Below are positions 16,819 to 24,962 of a stretch of 64,000 bases of DNA, in pieces. Both the position numbers and the translations under genes were made by a program. The first letter of the stretch is position 1. Each line of letters begins with the position of its first letter. The notes under the pieces were generated by a model. The model saw only the letters and a program-made list of their open reading frames with translations. It did no database searches and was not told where the DNA came from. The stretch is taken from NCBI GenBank assembly GCA_964406575.1, contig CAYOSH010000013.1, positions 46,212 to 110,211 on the forward strand, written 5' to 3'. The DNA comes from WTAW01 sp964406575 (GTDB taxonomy: Bacteria; Acidobacteriota; Aminicenantia; Aminicenantales; Aminicenantaceae).

Positions 16819-17718
16819 ATGAGCAAACCTCCTCGAGAACCCCGTATGATCCGTTTTCAGGGAAAAATCCCGCACAATGCCTTTCGTTTTTCTCACAACA
16901 GCATGGCGACTGTTTTCGAGATTTTTGCCATTCATGATGATGTCGGCTATGCGGAACAGGCGGCCTGGGAGGCCTTTCGTAAGCTTGACCGGCTTGAACA
17001 GGAGTTGAGTCGTTTTATCGAAAACAGCGACATCTCTCGCATCAATAATCTTGCCAAAAACCAGTCCACACAAATCGGATTGGAAACGTTTGAGTGCTTG
17101 AAGCGATGTGCTCAATTAACGATTGAGACAAATGGTGCATTTGATATCACGGCTGGAGAAAATACTGGCATGCACCTGCTGCAGCTGGATGAAACCAATT
17201 TTAGTATAATGCTGCTGGCCGATTCCATTCACGTGGATCTTGGAGGATTCGCCAAAGGGTATGCCGTCGATCAGATAGCCGGGCTTTTCAGAGAGTGGGA
17301 CATTGAATCTGCGCTCATTCACGGAGGAAAAAGCTCGGTTCTGGCGCTCGCTGAGCCACCGGGGGAAAATGGATGGCCGGTTACAGTGAGCAATCCAGCT
17401 CAAACAGGTCAGATATTGTCTCACGTATCTATGAAATACAGAGCCTTGAGCAGTTCGGGATTACAGAAAGGCCATCATATCATCAACCCTCGCACGGGAA
17501 AGCCGGTTGAGGGCACGCTCGCTGCTTGGGCTTCAACTTCTGATGGTGCAACAAGCGATGCTCTGTCAACGGCCTTCATGGTGATGGCTCCTGAAGAGAT
17601 CGAAGAATATTGTATGAGGAACCCTGACACTCAGGGACTGGTCATCTTAAAGGAGAGAGAAGACTACAAATGCAGGAATTCTCTTTTAAAATTCGGAGGC
17701 TGGGACTCCTTAGCTTGA
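16819..17718 (+). CDS. apbE: ApbE-like FAD:protein FMN transferase
   Basis: 299 residues. ApbE enzymes attach FMN from FAD to a threonine of flavoproteins such as Rnf or Nqr subunits. DISRIN (after a SRF start), IDLGGFAKGYAVDQ (seen as VDLGGFAKGYAVDQ), HHIINPRTGKPV and SDALSTAFMV are the family motifs; the last includes the acidic metal-binding region. The usual GGD/GGN is here HGGKSS, so the flavin or metal site is altered. No signal peptide or lipobox is visible, although ApbE is usually exported. No Rnf or Nqr target gene is in the window. It starts 27 bp after the Agl23-like gene. Confidence 0.8.
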   Translation: MSKPPREPRMIRFQGKIPHNAFRFSHNSMATVFEIFAIHDDVGYAEQAAWEAFRKLDRLEQELSRFIENSDISRINNLAKNQSTQIGLETFECLKRCAQLTIETNGAFDITAGENTGMHLLQLDETNFSIMLLADSIHVDLGGFAKGYAVDQIAGLFREWDIESALIHGGKSSVLALAEPPGENGWPVTVSNPAQTGQILSHVSMKYRALSSSGLQKGHHIINPRTGKPVEGTLAAWASTSDGATSDALSTAFMVMAPEEIEEYCMRNPDTQGLVILKEREDYKCRNSLLKFGGWDSLA

Positions 17719-17763
17719 TCCAGCTTGAATGAGCCACCACAGAACACGTGCAAAACACAAGGT

Positions 17764-19293
17764 TCATTCCCTCTGGACGATGAGTTCCTCCGCTTTATAG
17801 CCGCCTTTGGATCTGAAATAGAGGATGAGAGCGATATAACAGATCAACATGATAGCCGGAAAGATGGCGACCGTCAAAAGAGCATTTTTCTTTGCCGATG
17901 CCTGGATCGTTTCGACCACCAACTTGTCACTGTTTTCGAGCGCTCCGAGCTTGTCATGATCAAGCGGCCTGTATTTTCCAAATACGCTAGTTTTCTCCTC
18001 GGCAACGACTTTAGCATAAACAGCAGGATTTTGCTGAAATAGCTCTCGATCGATCTGTTTGTCCTGAATATTCCCCAAAAACACGGCACCGAAGACTCCA
18101 ACGCTCAGCATCCCCATGCCTCCGATCGCATTGAGCGTGAGCGCCCCGCCTTTGGGGAACCGTTCAGCCGCAACACCGAGCATCGTCGGCCAGAAGAACG
18201 TTTTCCCTAAGGCATAGATCGTCGCTGCCACAAATATCATGATCCCTACAGCTTTGGACATGGTAACCAGACCTACGATCGCTATCGCGCTGCATACCGC
18301 CAGCAGACCCAAAGGCGAAAGTCTGTGCACGATCGGACCGGCCAAGAATCGTAAGACCATCATAATCAAGGCGGTGTAAACCAAAATCCAACCTGCTTGA
18401 AGGCCTAATCCTTTCATAACAGGTGTAACGAGTTCAGTGATCCAACTATCGGTTCCCAGTTCCGTTGTCGCCAGAGGAAGCATGATCAGCAATAACAGGA
18501 TAAACAAGGGACGGCCGAAAGAACGCACATATAATCCGTACCCGATGATAAGAACAGCGCCTATAACGATCTTCAGTGCAAGCGTCCAATCGAAGATGCG
18601 ACCGATCTCCGCTATCATGATGACCACGACGATAGTTGCACCGATAACACCCACTTCCTGCAACATTGTTTTATAGGGCACGCCCGCTTTCACACGCTCA
18701 TGGACAGGGAACTTGGCACGGATCATCATGAATCCGTAAATGGCCGTAGGGATGAAGATCAAGCCAACCTTCCATCTCCAATCCGCTCCAGGGCCCATGA
18801 TCAAGGCCAGCAATCCGCCCAAGACCAGTCCTCCAGGCCAACCGGCGTGAAGAATATTCAACCACTTCGTCTTTTCTTTGGGATAAATGGTGGCGACAAC
18901 CGGGTTTATAACGGCCTCAACGGTTCCGTTTCCCAGGGCAAGAATGAATGTGCCCCAGTACAACATCTGATACCCTGTCGCAAAAATCGTGATTATTGCC
19001 GAAAGGACATGACAGATGAATGCAAAAGCTAACGACCTGCCATATCCGATTTTATCGATCACCAGGCTGAACAGGATGATGCTGAGGGCAAAAGGCCACA
19101 GTCCGACGCCCAGGATTTCACCTTTCTGAGTTTCACTCAAATTAAAATGTACTCCTAGATCACCGATGATCTGAGCTCTGATGATAAAGCCGAATGACGT
19201 AGCGATCAGGGCAATGAAACAAGTCCAGAAGAGCCACGATGTTTTCCCAGTCGTCATTCCTTCCGCTTTGTTCTGACTTGTCTTTTCATCCAT
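17764..19293 (-). CDS. MFS transporter (sugar-type)
   Basis: A 509-residue major facilitator with about 12 hydrophobic helices and a charged extension before the last helix (residues of about 420-475). KIGYGRSLAF fits the loop 2-3 motif of MFS proteins, in degenerate form. ATG 19293 follows GGGGAGGG. It lies only 13 bp behind a Gfo/Idh/MocA gene on the same strand and is the last gene of a four-gene operon (21675, 20558, 19307, 17764). It is therefore likely to import the substrate of those enzymes (inference). MFS proteins of this layout often sit beside Gfo/Idh clusters in glycoside-using bacteria. Confidence 0.8.
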   Translation of the reverse strand: MDEKTSQNKAEGMTTGKTSWLFWTCFIALIATSFGFIIRAQIIGDLGVHFNLSETQKGEILGVGLWPFALSIILFSLVIDKIGYGRSLAFAFICHVLSAIITIFATGYQMLYWGTFILALGNGTVEAVINPVVATIYPKEKTKWLNILHAGWPGGLVLGGLLALIMGPGADWRWKVGLIFIPTAIYGFMMIRAKFPVHERVKAGVPYKTMLQEVGVIGATIVVVIMIAEIGRIFDWTLALKIVIGAVLIIGYGLYVRSFGRPLFILLLLIMLPLATTELGTDSWITELVTPVMKGLGLQAGWILVYTALIMMVLRFLAGPIVHRLSPLGLLAVCSAIAIVGLVTMSKAVGIMIFVAATIYALGKTFFWPTMLGVAAERFPKGGALTLNAIGGMGMLSVGVFGAVFLGNIQDKQIDRELFQQNPAVYAKVVAEEKTSVFGKYRPLDHDKLGALENSDKLVVETIQASAKKNALLTVAIFPAIMLICYIALILYFRSKGGYKAEELIVQRE

Positions 19294-19306
19294 TTTGTCC
19301 CTCCCC

Positions 19307-20503
19307 TTAATATTGAATATCCACGTGCTTTCTCTGTTCCGCCGATTCTAGAATGGCATCACAAACGACGGCAGCATAATAGCCATCCTCGAACGTGGCG
19401 CCCCAGGGAGCCACATCATTATCCTTCACGATACAGTCCAGAAGATGCGTAAGCTCATGAATAAAAAGATGTTCCCATCCGATGATATGACCGTGGGGCC
19501 ACCAGTGCTCCCACCAGGGATGGTAGGCCTCGGAAATCAGAACGTTGTGGAATCCCTGTGTTTCTTTGGGCTCCTCTCCAACCCAAAAGATCTGCAGTTC
19601 GTTCATCCTCTCCAGGTCGAAATAGATGGACCCTTTTTCACCGTTGATCTCCAGGACCTGGTGATTTTTCCTTCCGCCGGCAAAACGCGTCGCTTCAAGA
19701 GTCCCGATGGCACCATTATCAAATTCTACCGTAGCCACAAAAGCATCGTCCACATCCACTTTTCCTGTTCCCCCTCCCTCAGGAAGCGGACGTTCCTCGA
19801 TGAATGTCCGGGTCACTGCGCTGACGCTTTTCATTTCACCCACCAAAAAACGCCCCAGGTCGATGATATGCGCACCCAGATCGCCCAACGCACCGCTTCC
19901 AGCAGATTTTTTATCCAGACGCCATATCCTGGGTGTTCCATAATGTGGCATGATCCATTCCTGGAGGTATTGGGCACGATAATGGTAGATCTGGCCCAAG
20001 GCCCCGCTTGCAATCAGTTTTTTTGCCTGGCAAATAGCTGGCAAGAACCTGTAATTGAATGCTACCATGTGTTTCACACTCACTTTCTGAGCGACCTCGA
20101 GCATGTGCCTGGCTTCTTCAGCATTGCGGGCCATGGGTTTTTCGCAAATAACATGTTTGCCCGCCTGCATTGCTGCAATACACGGCTCTAGATGAATGTC
20201 ATTGGGCCCTCCGTTATCGAACAGTTGGATCTTATCGTTCTTCAGCATCTTCCGCCAATCCGTATAATAGTTCTCATACCCATAGCGCCGCGCTGCCTCT
20301 GCAGCCTCATCCTCAACCAGTCCGCAAATTCCGACCAGCTTAGGGATGGCGGGAGGCGGATAGATCATATAAGGAATGGTTTTATAGGCATTCGTATGCG
20401 CTTTCCCCATGAAAGCATAACCCAGCATGCCCACCCCGATCTCGGGGGCCTCACCCCGGGCTTTTCCTCCTGTCATGGTTGTGAATCCAGTTTCTTCGCT
20501 CAT
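19307..20503 (-). CDS. Gfo/Idh/MocA-family oxidoreductase, cytoplasmic (3)
   Basis: 398 residues with no export signal. ATG 20503 has GGAGGAG upstream; the ORF extends 24 bp further, but that part contains the ribosome site. The Rossmann start is GVGMLGYAFMGKAHTNAY, the active-site motif is CEKPMARN, and GALGDLGAHIIDLGRFLVG provides the C-terminal domain His/Asp signature. The long acidic and tryptophan-rich loop (EAYHPWWEHWWPHGH) near residue 335 matches the subgroup whose members act on inositol- or glucoside-type substrates. It is flanked by the TIM-barrel epimerase (54 bp upstream) and an MFS transporter (13 bp downstream), so it probably acts in the cytoplasm on an imported sugar derivative. 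Confidence 0.86.
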   Translation of the reverse strand: MSEETGFTTMTGGKARGEAPEIGVGMLGYAFMGKAHTNAYKTIPYMIYPPPAIPKLVGICGLVEDEAAEAARRYGYENYYTDWRKMLKNDKIQLFDNGGPNDIHLEPCIAAMQAGKHVICEKPMARNAEEARHMLEVAQKVSVKHMVAFNYRFLPAICQAKKLIASGALGQIYHYRAQYLQEWIMPHYGTPRIWRLDKKSAGSGALGDLGAHIIDLGRFLVGEMKSVSAVTRTFIEERPLPEGGGTGKVDVDDAFVATVEFDNGAIGTLEATRFAGGRKNHQVLEINGEKGSIYFDLERMNELQIFWVGEEPKETQGFHNVLISEAYHPWWEHWWPHGHIIGWEHLFIHELTHLLDCIVKDNDVAPWGATFEDGYYAAVVCDAILESAEQRKHVDIQY

Positions 20504-20557
20504 CGCACTCCTCCGTTTAAAATTCATACATTATGTAACCTGAATTATTCAGAATAA

Positions 20558-21556
20558 TTACTCTTTGGAAAAGGCCGCATCAAAGGCGACCGTTGATGGC
20601 GCAAAGTCTATTTTTCGAATCATTTCCAAGGCCTCCCGGGCACCATACTCGCGATCCATTCCCGAATCTTCCCATTCAATGGAAAGAGGCCCCTTGTATC
20701 CGATACGGTTGAGTGCCCTGACGATGGGATCCCATTTAACATCCCCTCTTCCCGGCGAGACAAAGTCCCATCCTCGCCTGGGATCACCGAAGTCGAGATG
20801 AGAGGATAAAATACTATTGCGTCCCGTGAGTTGAACGCGGGAGTCCTTCACATGGACGTGAAAGATACGGTCCTTGAATTCTTCAAGAAAGGTAACAGGA
20901 TCTATGAATTGATGGATGAAATGACTGGGATCGAAGTTAAACCCAAAATTCGGATGATTCCCGATGGAATCCAAGGTGCGCTGTGCGGTGAAAATATCGT
21001 AGGCGATTTCTGTGGGATGGACTTCGAGCCCGAACTTGACTCCCTCTGTCTTGAATACCTCCATGATGGGCAGCCAACGATCTGCAAAATCTTTATACCC
21101 CAAATCGATCTCCTCCTGACTGGTGGGAGGAAAAAAATACAGTTTGTGCCATACACTGCTTCCAGTGAATCCATTTACGCGATCCACACCTAAAAGCTTG
21201 GCCGCAACTGCCGTTCTTTTCATCTCTTCTGCGCAGCGTTGGCGCACGTCTTCAGGATCTCCATCTCCCCAGAGTTCCTCTGAAATTATGGATTTATGAC
21301 GCGGCTCGATGGGATCACAAACACACTGTCCCACCAGATGGCTGCTGATGGCATAACATTTGAGATCGTATTTTTCCAGCAACTCACGTTTTGCCTTGAC
21401 ATACCCATCATCTCCGATGGCTTTATCCACTTCAAAATGATCTCCCCAACAAGCCAGCTCCAATCCATCAAATCCCCATGAACTCGCTTTTTCCGCAAGC
21501 GTCTCTAAAGATAGGTCCGCCCACTGTCCGGTAAATAAGGTGACTGGTCGAGACAT
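20558..21556 (-). CDS. Sugar-phosphate isomerase/epimerase-type TIM-barrel enzyme
   Basis: 332 residues of the xylose-isomerase-like/AP-endonuclease-2 fold. Metal ligands visible in order are FGLEVHPTE (Glu), FNFDPSHF (Asp and His), HVHVKDS (His) and LSIEWEDSGM (Glu), the complete single-metal set. ATG 21556 has AAAGGAGGG upstream. It lies between two Gfo/Idh/MocA genes on the same strand. In several bacteria this pairing converts keto-sugar intermediates, for example in inositol or 3-keto-glucoside pathways; which one applies here cannot be told. Export signal absent, so cytoplasmic. Confidence 0.83.
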   Translation of the reverse strand: MSRPVTLFTGQWADLSLETLAEKASSWGFDGLELACWGDHFEVDKAIGDDGYVKAKRELLEKYDLKCYAISSHLVGQCVCDPIEPRHKSIISEELWGDGDPEDVRQRCAEEMKRTAVAAKLLGVDRVNGFTGSSVWHKLYFFPPTSQEEIDLGYKDFADRWLPIMEVFKTEGVKFGLEVHPTEIAYDIFTAQRTLDSIGNHPNFGFNFDPSHFIHQFIDPVTFLEEFKDRIFHVHVKDSRVQLTGRNSILSSHLDFGDPRRGWDFVSPGRGDVKWDPIVRALNRIGYKGPLSIEWEDSGMDREYGAREALEMIRKIDFAPSTVAFDAAFSKE

Positions 21557-21674
21557 AGATTTCCCTCCTTTTTTTGGCTTTATTCCGGCCTCGATACCGT
21601 ATTATCTTTTCACCCTAGGATGTTTTTTTGACAATAATATATTTGAGAAACATCTCCAGTCAAGGCAGAACTGT

Positions 21675-23117
21675 TTATCTTCCGAGCGTCCAACCGTTGT
21701 GATACTCAGGACGGATATACTCATCCGCTTCAGGAGCGTTTGTCGCCTTCATGTTCAGGCCATCCCAATAGAGCTTTTTTTTCGTGCGCATGGCAACAGT
21801 CCCAAGCAGGACCAATTCAGTCAAAGGGCCTCCGTAATCAAAATTGGCACTGGCTGGCTTCCCTCCTTTGCAGGCATTGATCCAATCCCGATGATGACCC
21901 TCAACCCGGGGGATCGTCTTGGCTGGCCGTTGATATGCCTTCATCTTAGTTTCCGGAATGATACGGGGACTTTCACTCCAACCTCCAGCGAGTATTTTCC
22001 CTTTATCCCCCACAAAAAGAAGTCCATTATCCCCCATACTTCGATCGGGTTCTAACTCTTCGGGCCGCGGAGGTTGAAGTCCACCGTCATACCATCTGAG
22101 CTTTAGCGGCGGCATCTCGCCGCGTTCGGGAAACGTATAATGAACGATGGAGGCTAACGGAGTGGTCTCGTCATTCAATTCAACGGAGCTCGCCTCAACG
22201 GATTCCGGATATCTCAGGTCCAGGGCCCAAAATGCGGCATCGATGTTGTGGCAGCCCATATCACCTAAAGCTGCGGTGCCGAAAGCCCACCAGCCTCGCC
22301 AGTTATAGGGCGTATACTCGGGGTGATAGGGCCGGTATTCGACAGGGCCTAACCAACGATTCCAATCAAGTCCGGGGGGAACAGGCGGTGTATCCTCTGG
22401 CCGGGTGACTCTGTCGATGCGCCCGTCCCGCCCGGTGTCCGTCCAGGCATGCACTTCTCGGACCGGGCCGATAGCTCCGTCACGGATCCATTCGACCATC
22501 AGACGGATGTCCTCACTCGAGTGACCATGGTTTCCCATTTGTGTGGCCACTTTGGCAGATCGGGCAGCCTCCGTCAAAATGCGGGTTTCATATATGGAAT
22601 GCGTCAAAGGTTTTTCACAGAAAATATGTTTTTTTGCCTCTACAGCAGCCAAGGCGGCAATAGCATGGATGTGATCAGGGGTGGCGATCAGTACGGCATC
22701 GATCGCCATCTCTTTGTCCAGCATCTCTCGAAAATCGACGTAGTCAGGGCAGACCTTTGTCCCCTTGGAATCTGGCAGGCTATCATAATGGTCTTTAAGT
22801 ACGGCCAGGGCAGGAAAACGTCCTGCTGTGCCGCCATAATAGAACTCGCTGTAATCGCTCTCTTCATTGACGTCACATATCGCGATGATTTGGATATCCG
22901 GATAGCGCAAAAGATTCTTCATATTATTGATTCCCTGGCCGCCGGTTCCGATGATAGCGATGTTTAATCTATCACTTGGAGCGACATACCTCTTTCCGCC
23001 CAAAATATATCGGGGAACAATGGTGAAGGCAGCAGCTGAAGAGGCTGCATAATTAAGAAATTTTCGCCTTGATATGGCATTGCCCGTTTGAATTTTTTTG
23101 TTTATCGGATCACTCAT
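21675..23117 (-). CDS. Gfo/Idh/MocA-family oxidoreductase with Tat signal (4)
   Basis: 480 residues from ATG 23117, chosen because AAAGGAGG precedes it; a longer reading to 23159 would place that ribosome site inside the protein. The leader NAISRRKFLNYAASSAAAF is a Tat signal. Rossmann motif AIIGTGGQG, then ATPDHIHA, the catalytic-region CEKPLTHS and WWAFGTAALGDMGCHNIDAAFW. It is the first gene of the four-gene operon 23117-17764, so one exported and one cytoplasmic dehydrogenase share a transcript with an isomerase and a transporter. Substrate is unassigned. The MITE at 23287 lies about 170 bp upstream and may affect its promoter region. Confidence 0.86.
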   Translation of the reverse strand: MSDPINKKIQTGNAISRRKFLNYAASSAAAFTIVPRYILGGKRYVAPSDRLNIAIIGTGGQGINNMKNLLRYPDIQIIAICDVNEESDYSEFYYGGTAGRFPALAVLKDHYDSLPDSKGTKVCPDYVDFREMLDKEMAIDAVLIATPDHIHAIAALAAVEAKKHIFCEKPLTHSIYETRILTEAARSAKVATQMGNHGHSSEDIRLMVEWIRDGAIGPVREVHAWTDTGRDGRIDRVTRPEDTPPVPPGLDWNRWLGPVEYRPYHPEYTPYNWRGWWAFGTAALGDMGCHNIDAAFWALDLRYPESVEASSVELNDETTPLASIVHYTFPERGEMPPLKLRWYDGGLQPPRPEELEPDRSMGDNGLLFVGDKGKILAGGWSESPRIIPETKMKAYQRPAKTIPRVEGHHRDWINACKGGKPASANFDYGGPLTELVLLGTVAMRTKKKLYWDGLNMKATNAPEADEYIRPEYHNGWTLGR

Positions 23118-23286
23118 CTCAGTCCTCCTTTCTTTCCTAGATTTAGCGCATTCCATCATAAGGGTATTTCCATAAAAATTGCAAGAATACTCATGATTTG
23201 GTTTTCTCCATCAGACGATTGAGGCATTCTAGAACGCCCATAAGCATGCACACCATCTCAGATTTAGAAAGGCTAAACTTGAGCTC

Positions 23287-23455
23287 GGAAGCATCCTTAT
23301 TTCCGTGATGCTCTCAAGTCAAATGATAATAGCAGGAACTCGTCACAGTCCATATTCGTCGAAGACTCCCCCACCCACCACCATCAGACTCATAAAGACA
23401 TTGACTCGCTCCTTTTTGTCTCTAATACCCTTATCACGGAAATAAGGATGCTTCC
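23287..23455 (-). mobile_element. MITE-like element, copy A (169 bp, inverted orientation)
   Basis: The ends carry a perfect 21-bp terminal inverted repeat whose inner 20 bases are AGCATCCTTATTTCCGTGAT, with two further bases outside. The element is flanked on both sides by the exact 9-bp direct repeat CTTGAGCTC (23278-23286 and 23456-23464), a target-site duplication. The interior matches copies B (31339) and C (52665) when reverse-complemented. No ORF of note. It is non-autonomous: no transposase is encoded. Confidence 0.9.
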
Positions 23456-23470
23456 CTTGAGCTCAAAAAA

Positions 23471-23498
23471 CTGAAATTTTTTTTTCGAGAATTATAAT
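23471..23498 (+). promoter_or_regulatory. Candidate sigma-70 promoter for the RTX lipoprotein
   Basis: CTGAAA (23471-23476), 16 bp, then a perfect TATAAT (23493-23498) in a T-rich spacer, about 75 bp before ATG 23575. The region begins just outside the right target duplication of MITE copy A. Pattern match only. Confidence 0.4.
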
Positions 23499-23574
23499 AT
23501 GTTAGAATGCCAAAATCGGAATAAGCCGATCCGTAGATTCAAATGCCGATTACAAACAATAAAAAGGAGAAGTC

Positions 23575-24852
23575 ATGAAAAGACGGACCGTAATGTTTTT
23601 AATTGTTGGATTGAGTGTTTTTATTTCATGCGGAAAACAAAAGAGCAAAACTCAGGAGGTTGAAGCGGCACGATCCGAGAGAGTCACCCTGCCTGACATA
23701 GACATATCTCAATCGCCAAATGGCATAGTCCTCCTACCCGAGAATGTTCCCCATGTGTTCAGGGATGTGTTCGTCAAATACACCAAGATCTATGCGCCTA
23801 ACGGAAAGCCGATTCATATCCTCGCCCAGGACAGATGGACCGATGACCAGATCAAAAAAGGCAGGAATGTGCTCGAGTTTATCTTGACGGATTATCCAGG
23901 GTCTGAGTATGGCAACGATAAGTCCGCAATCGCCAATGCCATGGCCGATCGAAAGGCGACAATGGTCTTTTTTAACACTGAACCCGACCTTCGCAAGGCG
24001 TATCGAGGCCCACTCAGAGGTGCTACAGACCTGAGCATGCAGGACCTTCGAGCGAACGAGTGTCCCGCTGAGGGAGACGAAGATTACATGAACCACATCA
24101 CACGTGATGCGTCGTTCGAGGAGATCTGGCATCTCGTCCACGACAATGGTGTCAAACAAGTCCTTCCGGAAATGATCGCAGAGATGCGAACCGCTAATGA
24201 TAAAGCTGCGGAGAAAGGATGGCGAGCATGGCCTGAAGATGAGCCCGATGAACATCCCAACGAATATGTCGGCGTTCTCATCGATAATTACTATGACTTA
24301 TGGACAGTGAGGCCAAAACTCTATGAAGGACGAGAGATCGCTCCCGAAGATGTATCCGAAGGACAATCCCATTTTGGCCGGTATTTTGCTGGAAGCCGCA
24401 CGCGAATGGAAGAGCTCGATCCGGCCGGATACGCATTGATCCAGAAGTTTTTCCCTCCCTATCTCACATATACCCCGGAATTGCCGGAGTACTTTGAGGG
24501 GACATTTTCCTTAAAGTTCGATGAATCTCAGGTCTATACCTACAAATCACAGCATCTGGTGAAGGTGACGTTAACAGGAACCAACAGTGCCAATCTCACG
24601 GGAAATGCTTATGACAACATCTTGAAAGGAAACGAAGGGGATAACATTTTGATCGGAGGCGTAGGGAATGACACGCTCGAAGGCGGCGGGGGAAAAGATA
24701 CGGCTGTGTTTGTTGGCCCCCGGTCAGAGTACATCATCAAGATAAACAACGGAGAGTCCGAAGTAATTGATAAAATTCCGGGCCGTGACGGAGAGGATTT
24801 CCTAAAAAATATGGAAGTTTTGGAATTCAGCGATCGAGTGGTTGAAATCTGA
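23575..24852 (+). CDS. Lipoprotein with an unassigned EExxH domain and C-terminal RTX repeats
   Basis: 425 residues. A lipobox (FISC, Cys19) marks it as a lipoprotein. Residues of about 55-300 form a domain not recognised by name; it contains ADRKATMVFFNT, RDASFEEIWHLVHDNG (EEIWH at 182-186) and EELDPAGYAL. The protein at 59314 has the same order of blocks (KGKGAIVMT, FDASLEEILHMVTDVG, KERDPAVYAI), so the two are paralogues. Residues 341-378 are RTX-type calcium-binding repeats (GNEGDNILIGG, GNDTLEGGGGKD), a feature the paralogue lacks. EExxH resembles a zincin motif with the first His missing, so catalysis should not be assumed. It is single-gene and has its own candidate promoter. Confidence 0.7.
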   Translation: MKRRTVMFLIVGLSVFISCGKQKSKTQEVEAARSERVTLPDIDISQSPNGIVLLPENVPHVFRDVFVKYTKIYAPNGKPIHILAQDRWTDDQIKKGRNVLEFILTDYPGSEYGNDKSAIANAMADRKATMVFFNTEPDLRKAYRGPLRGATDLSMQDLRANECPAEGDEDYMNHITRDASFEEIWHLVHDNGVKQVLPEMIAEMRTANDKAAEKGWRAWPEDEPDEHPNEYVGVLIDNYYDLWTVRPKLYEGREIAPEDVSEGQSHFGRYFAGSRTRMEELDPAGYALIQKFFPPYLTYTPELPEYFEGTFSLKFDESQVYTYKSQHLVKVTLTGTNSANLTGNAYDNILKGNEGDNILIGGVGNDTLEGGGGKDTAVFVGPRSEYIIKINNGESEVIDKIPGRDGEDFLKNMEVLEFSDRVVEI

Positions 24853-24962
24853 GCCTAAAATCCGAGCTTTACAGCGATGTCAACGCCAACCTCTCATCCA
24901 ATATGTGTGGATTGTGAAGCACAATGTTCGGGGAAGTTTTCTTTTGGATGGACCTGTAATTT

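Noticed and set aside
19445..20191. Plus-strand open frame of 248 codons
   Set aside because: Shadow of the Gfo/Idh/MocA gene on the other strand.
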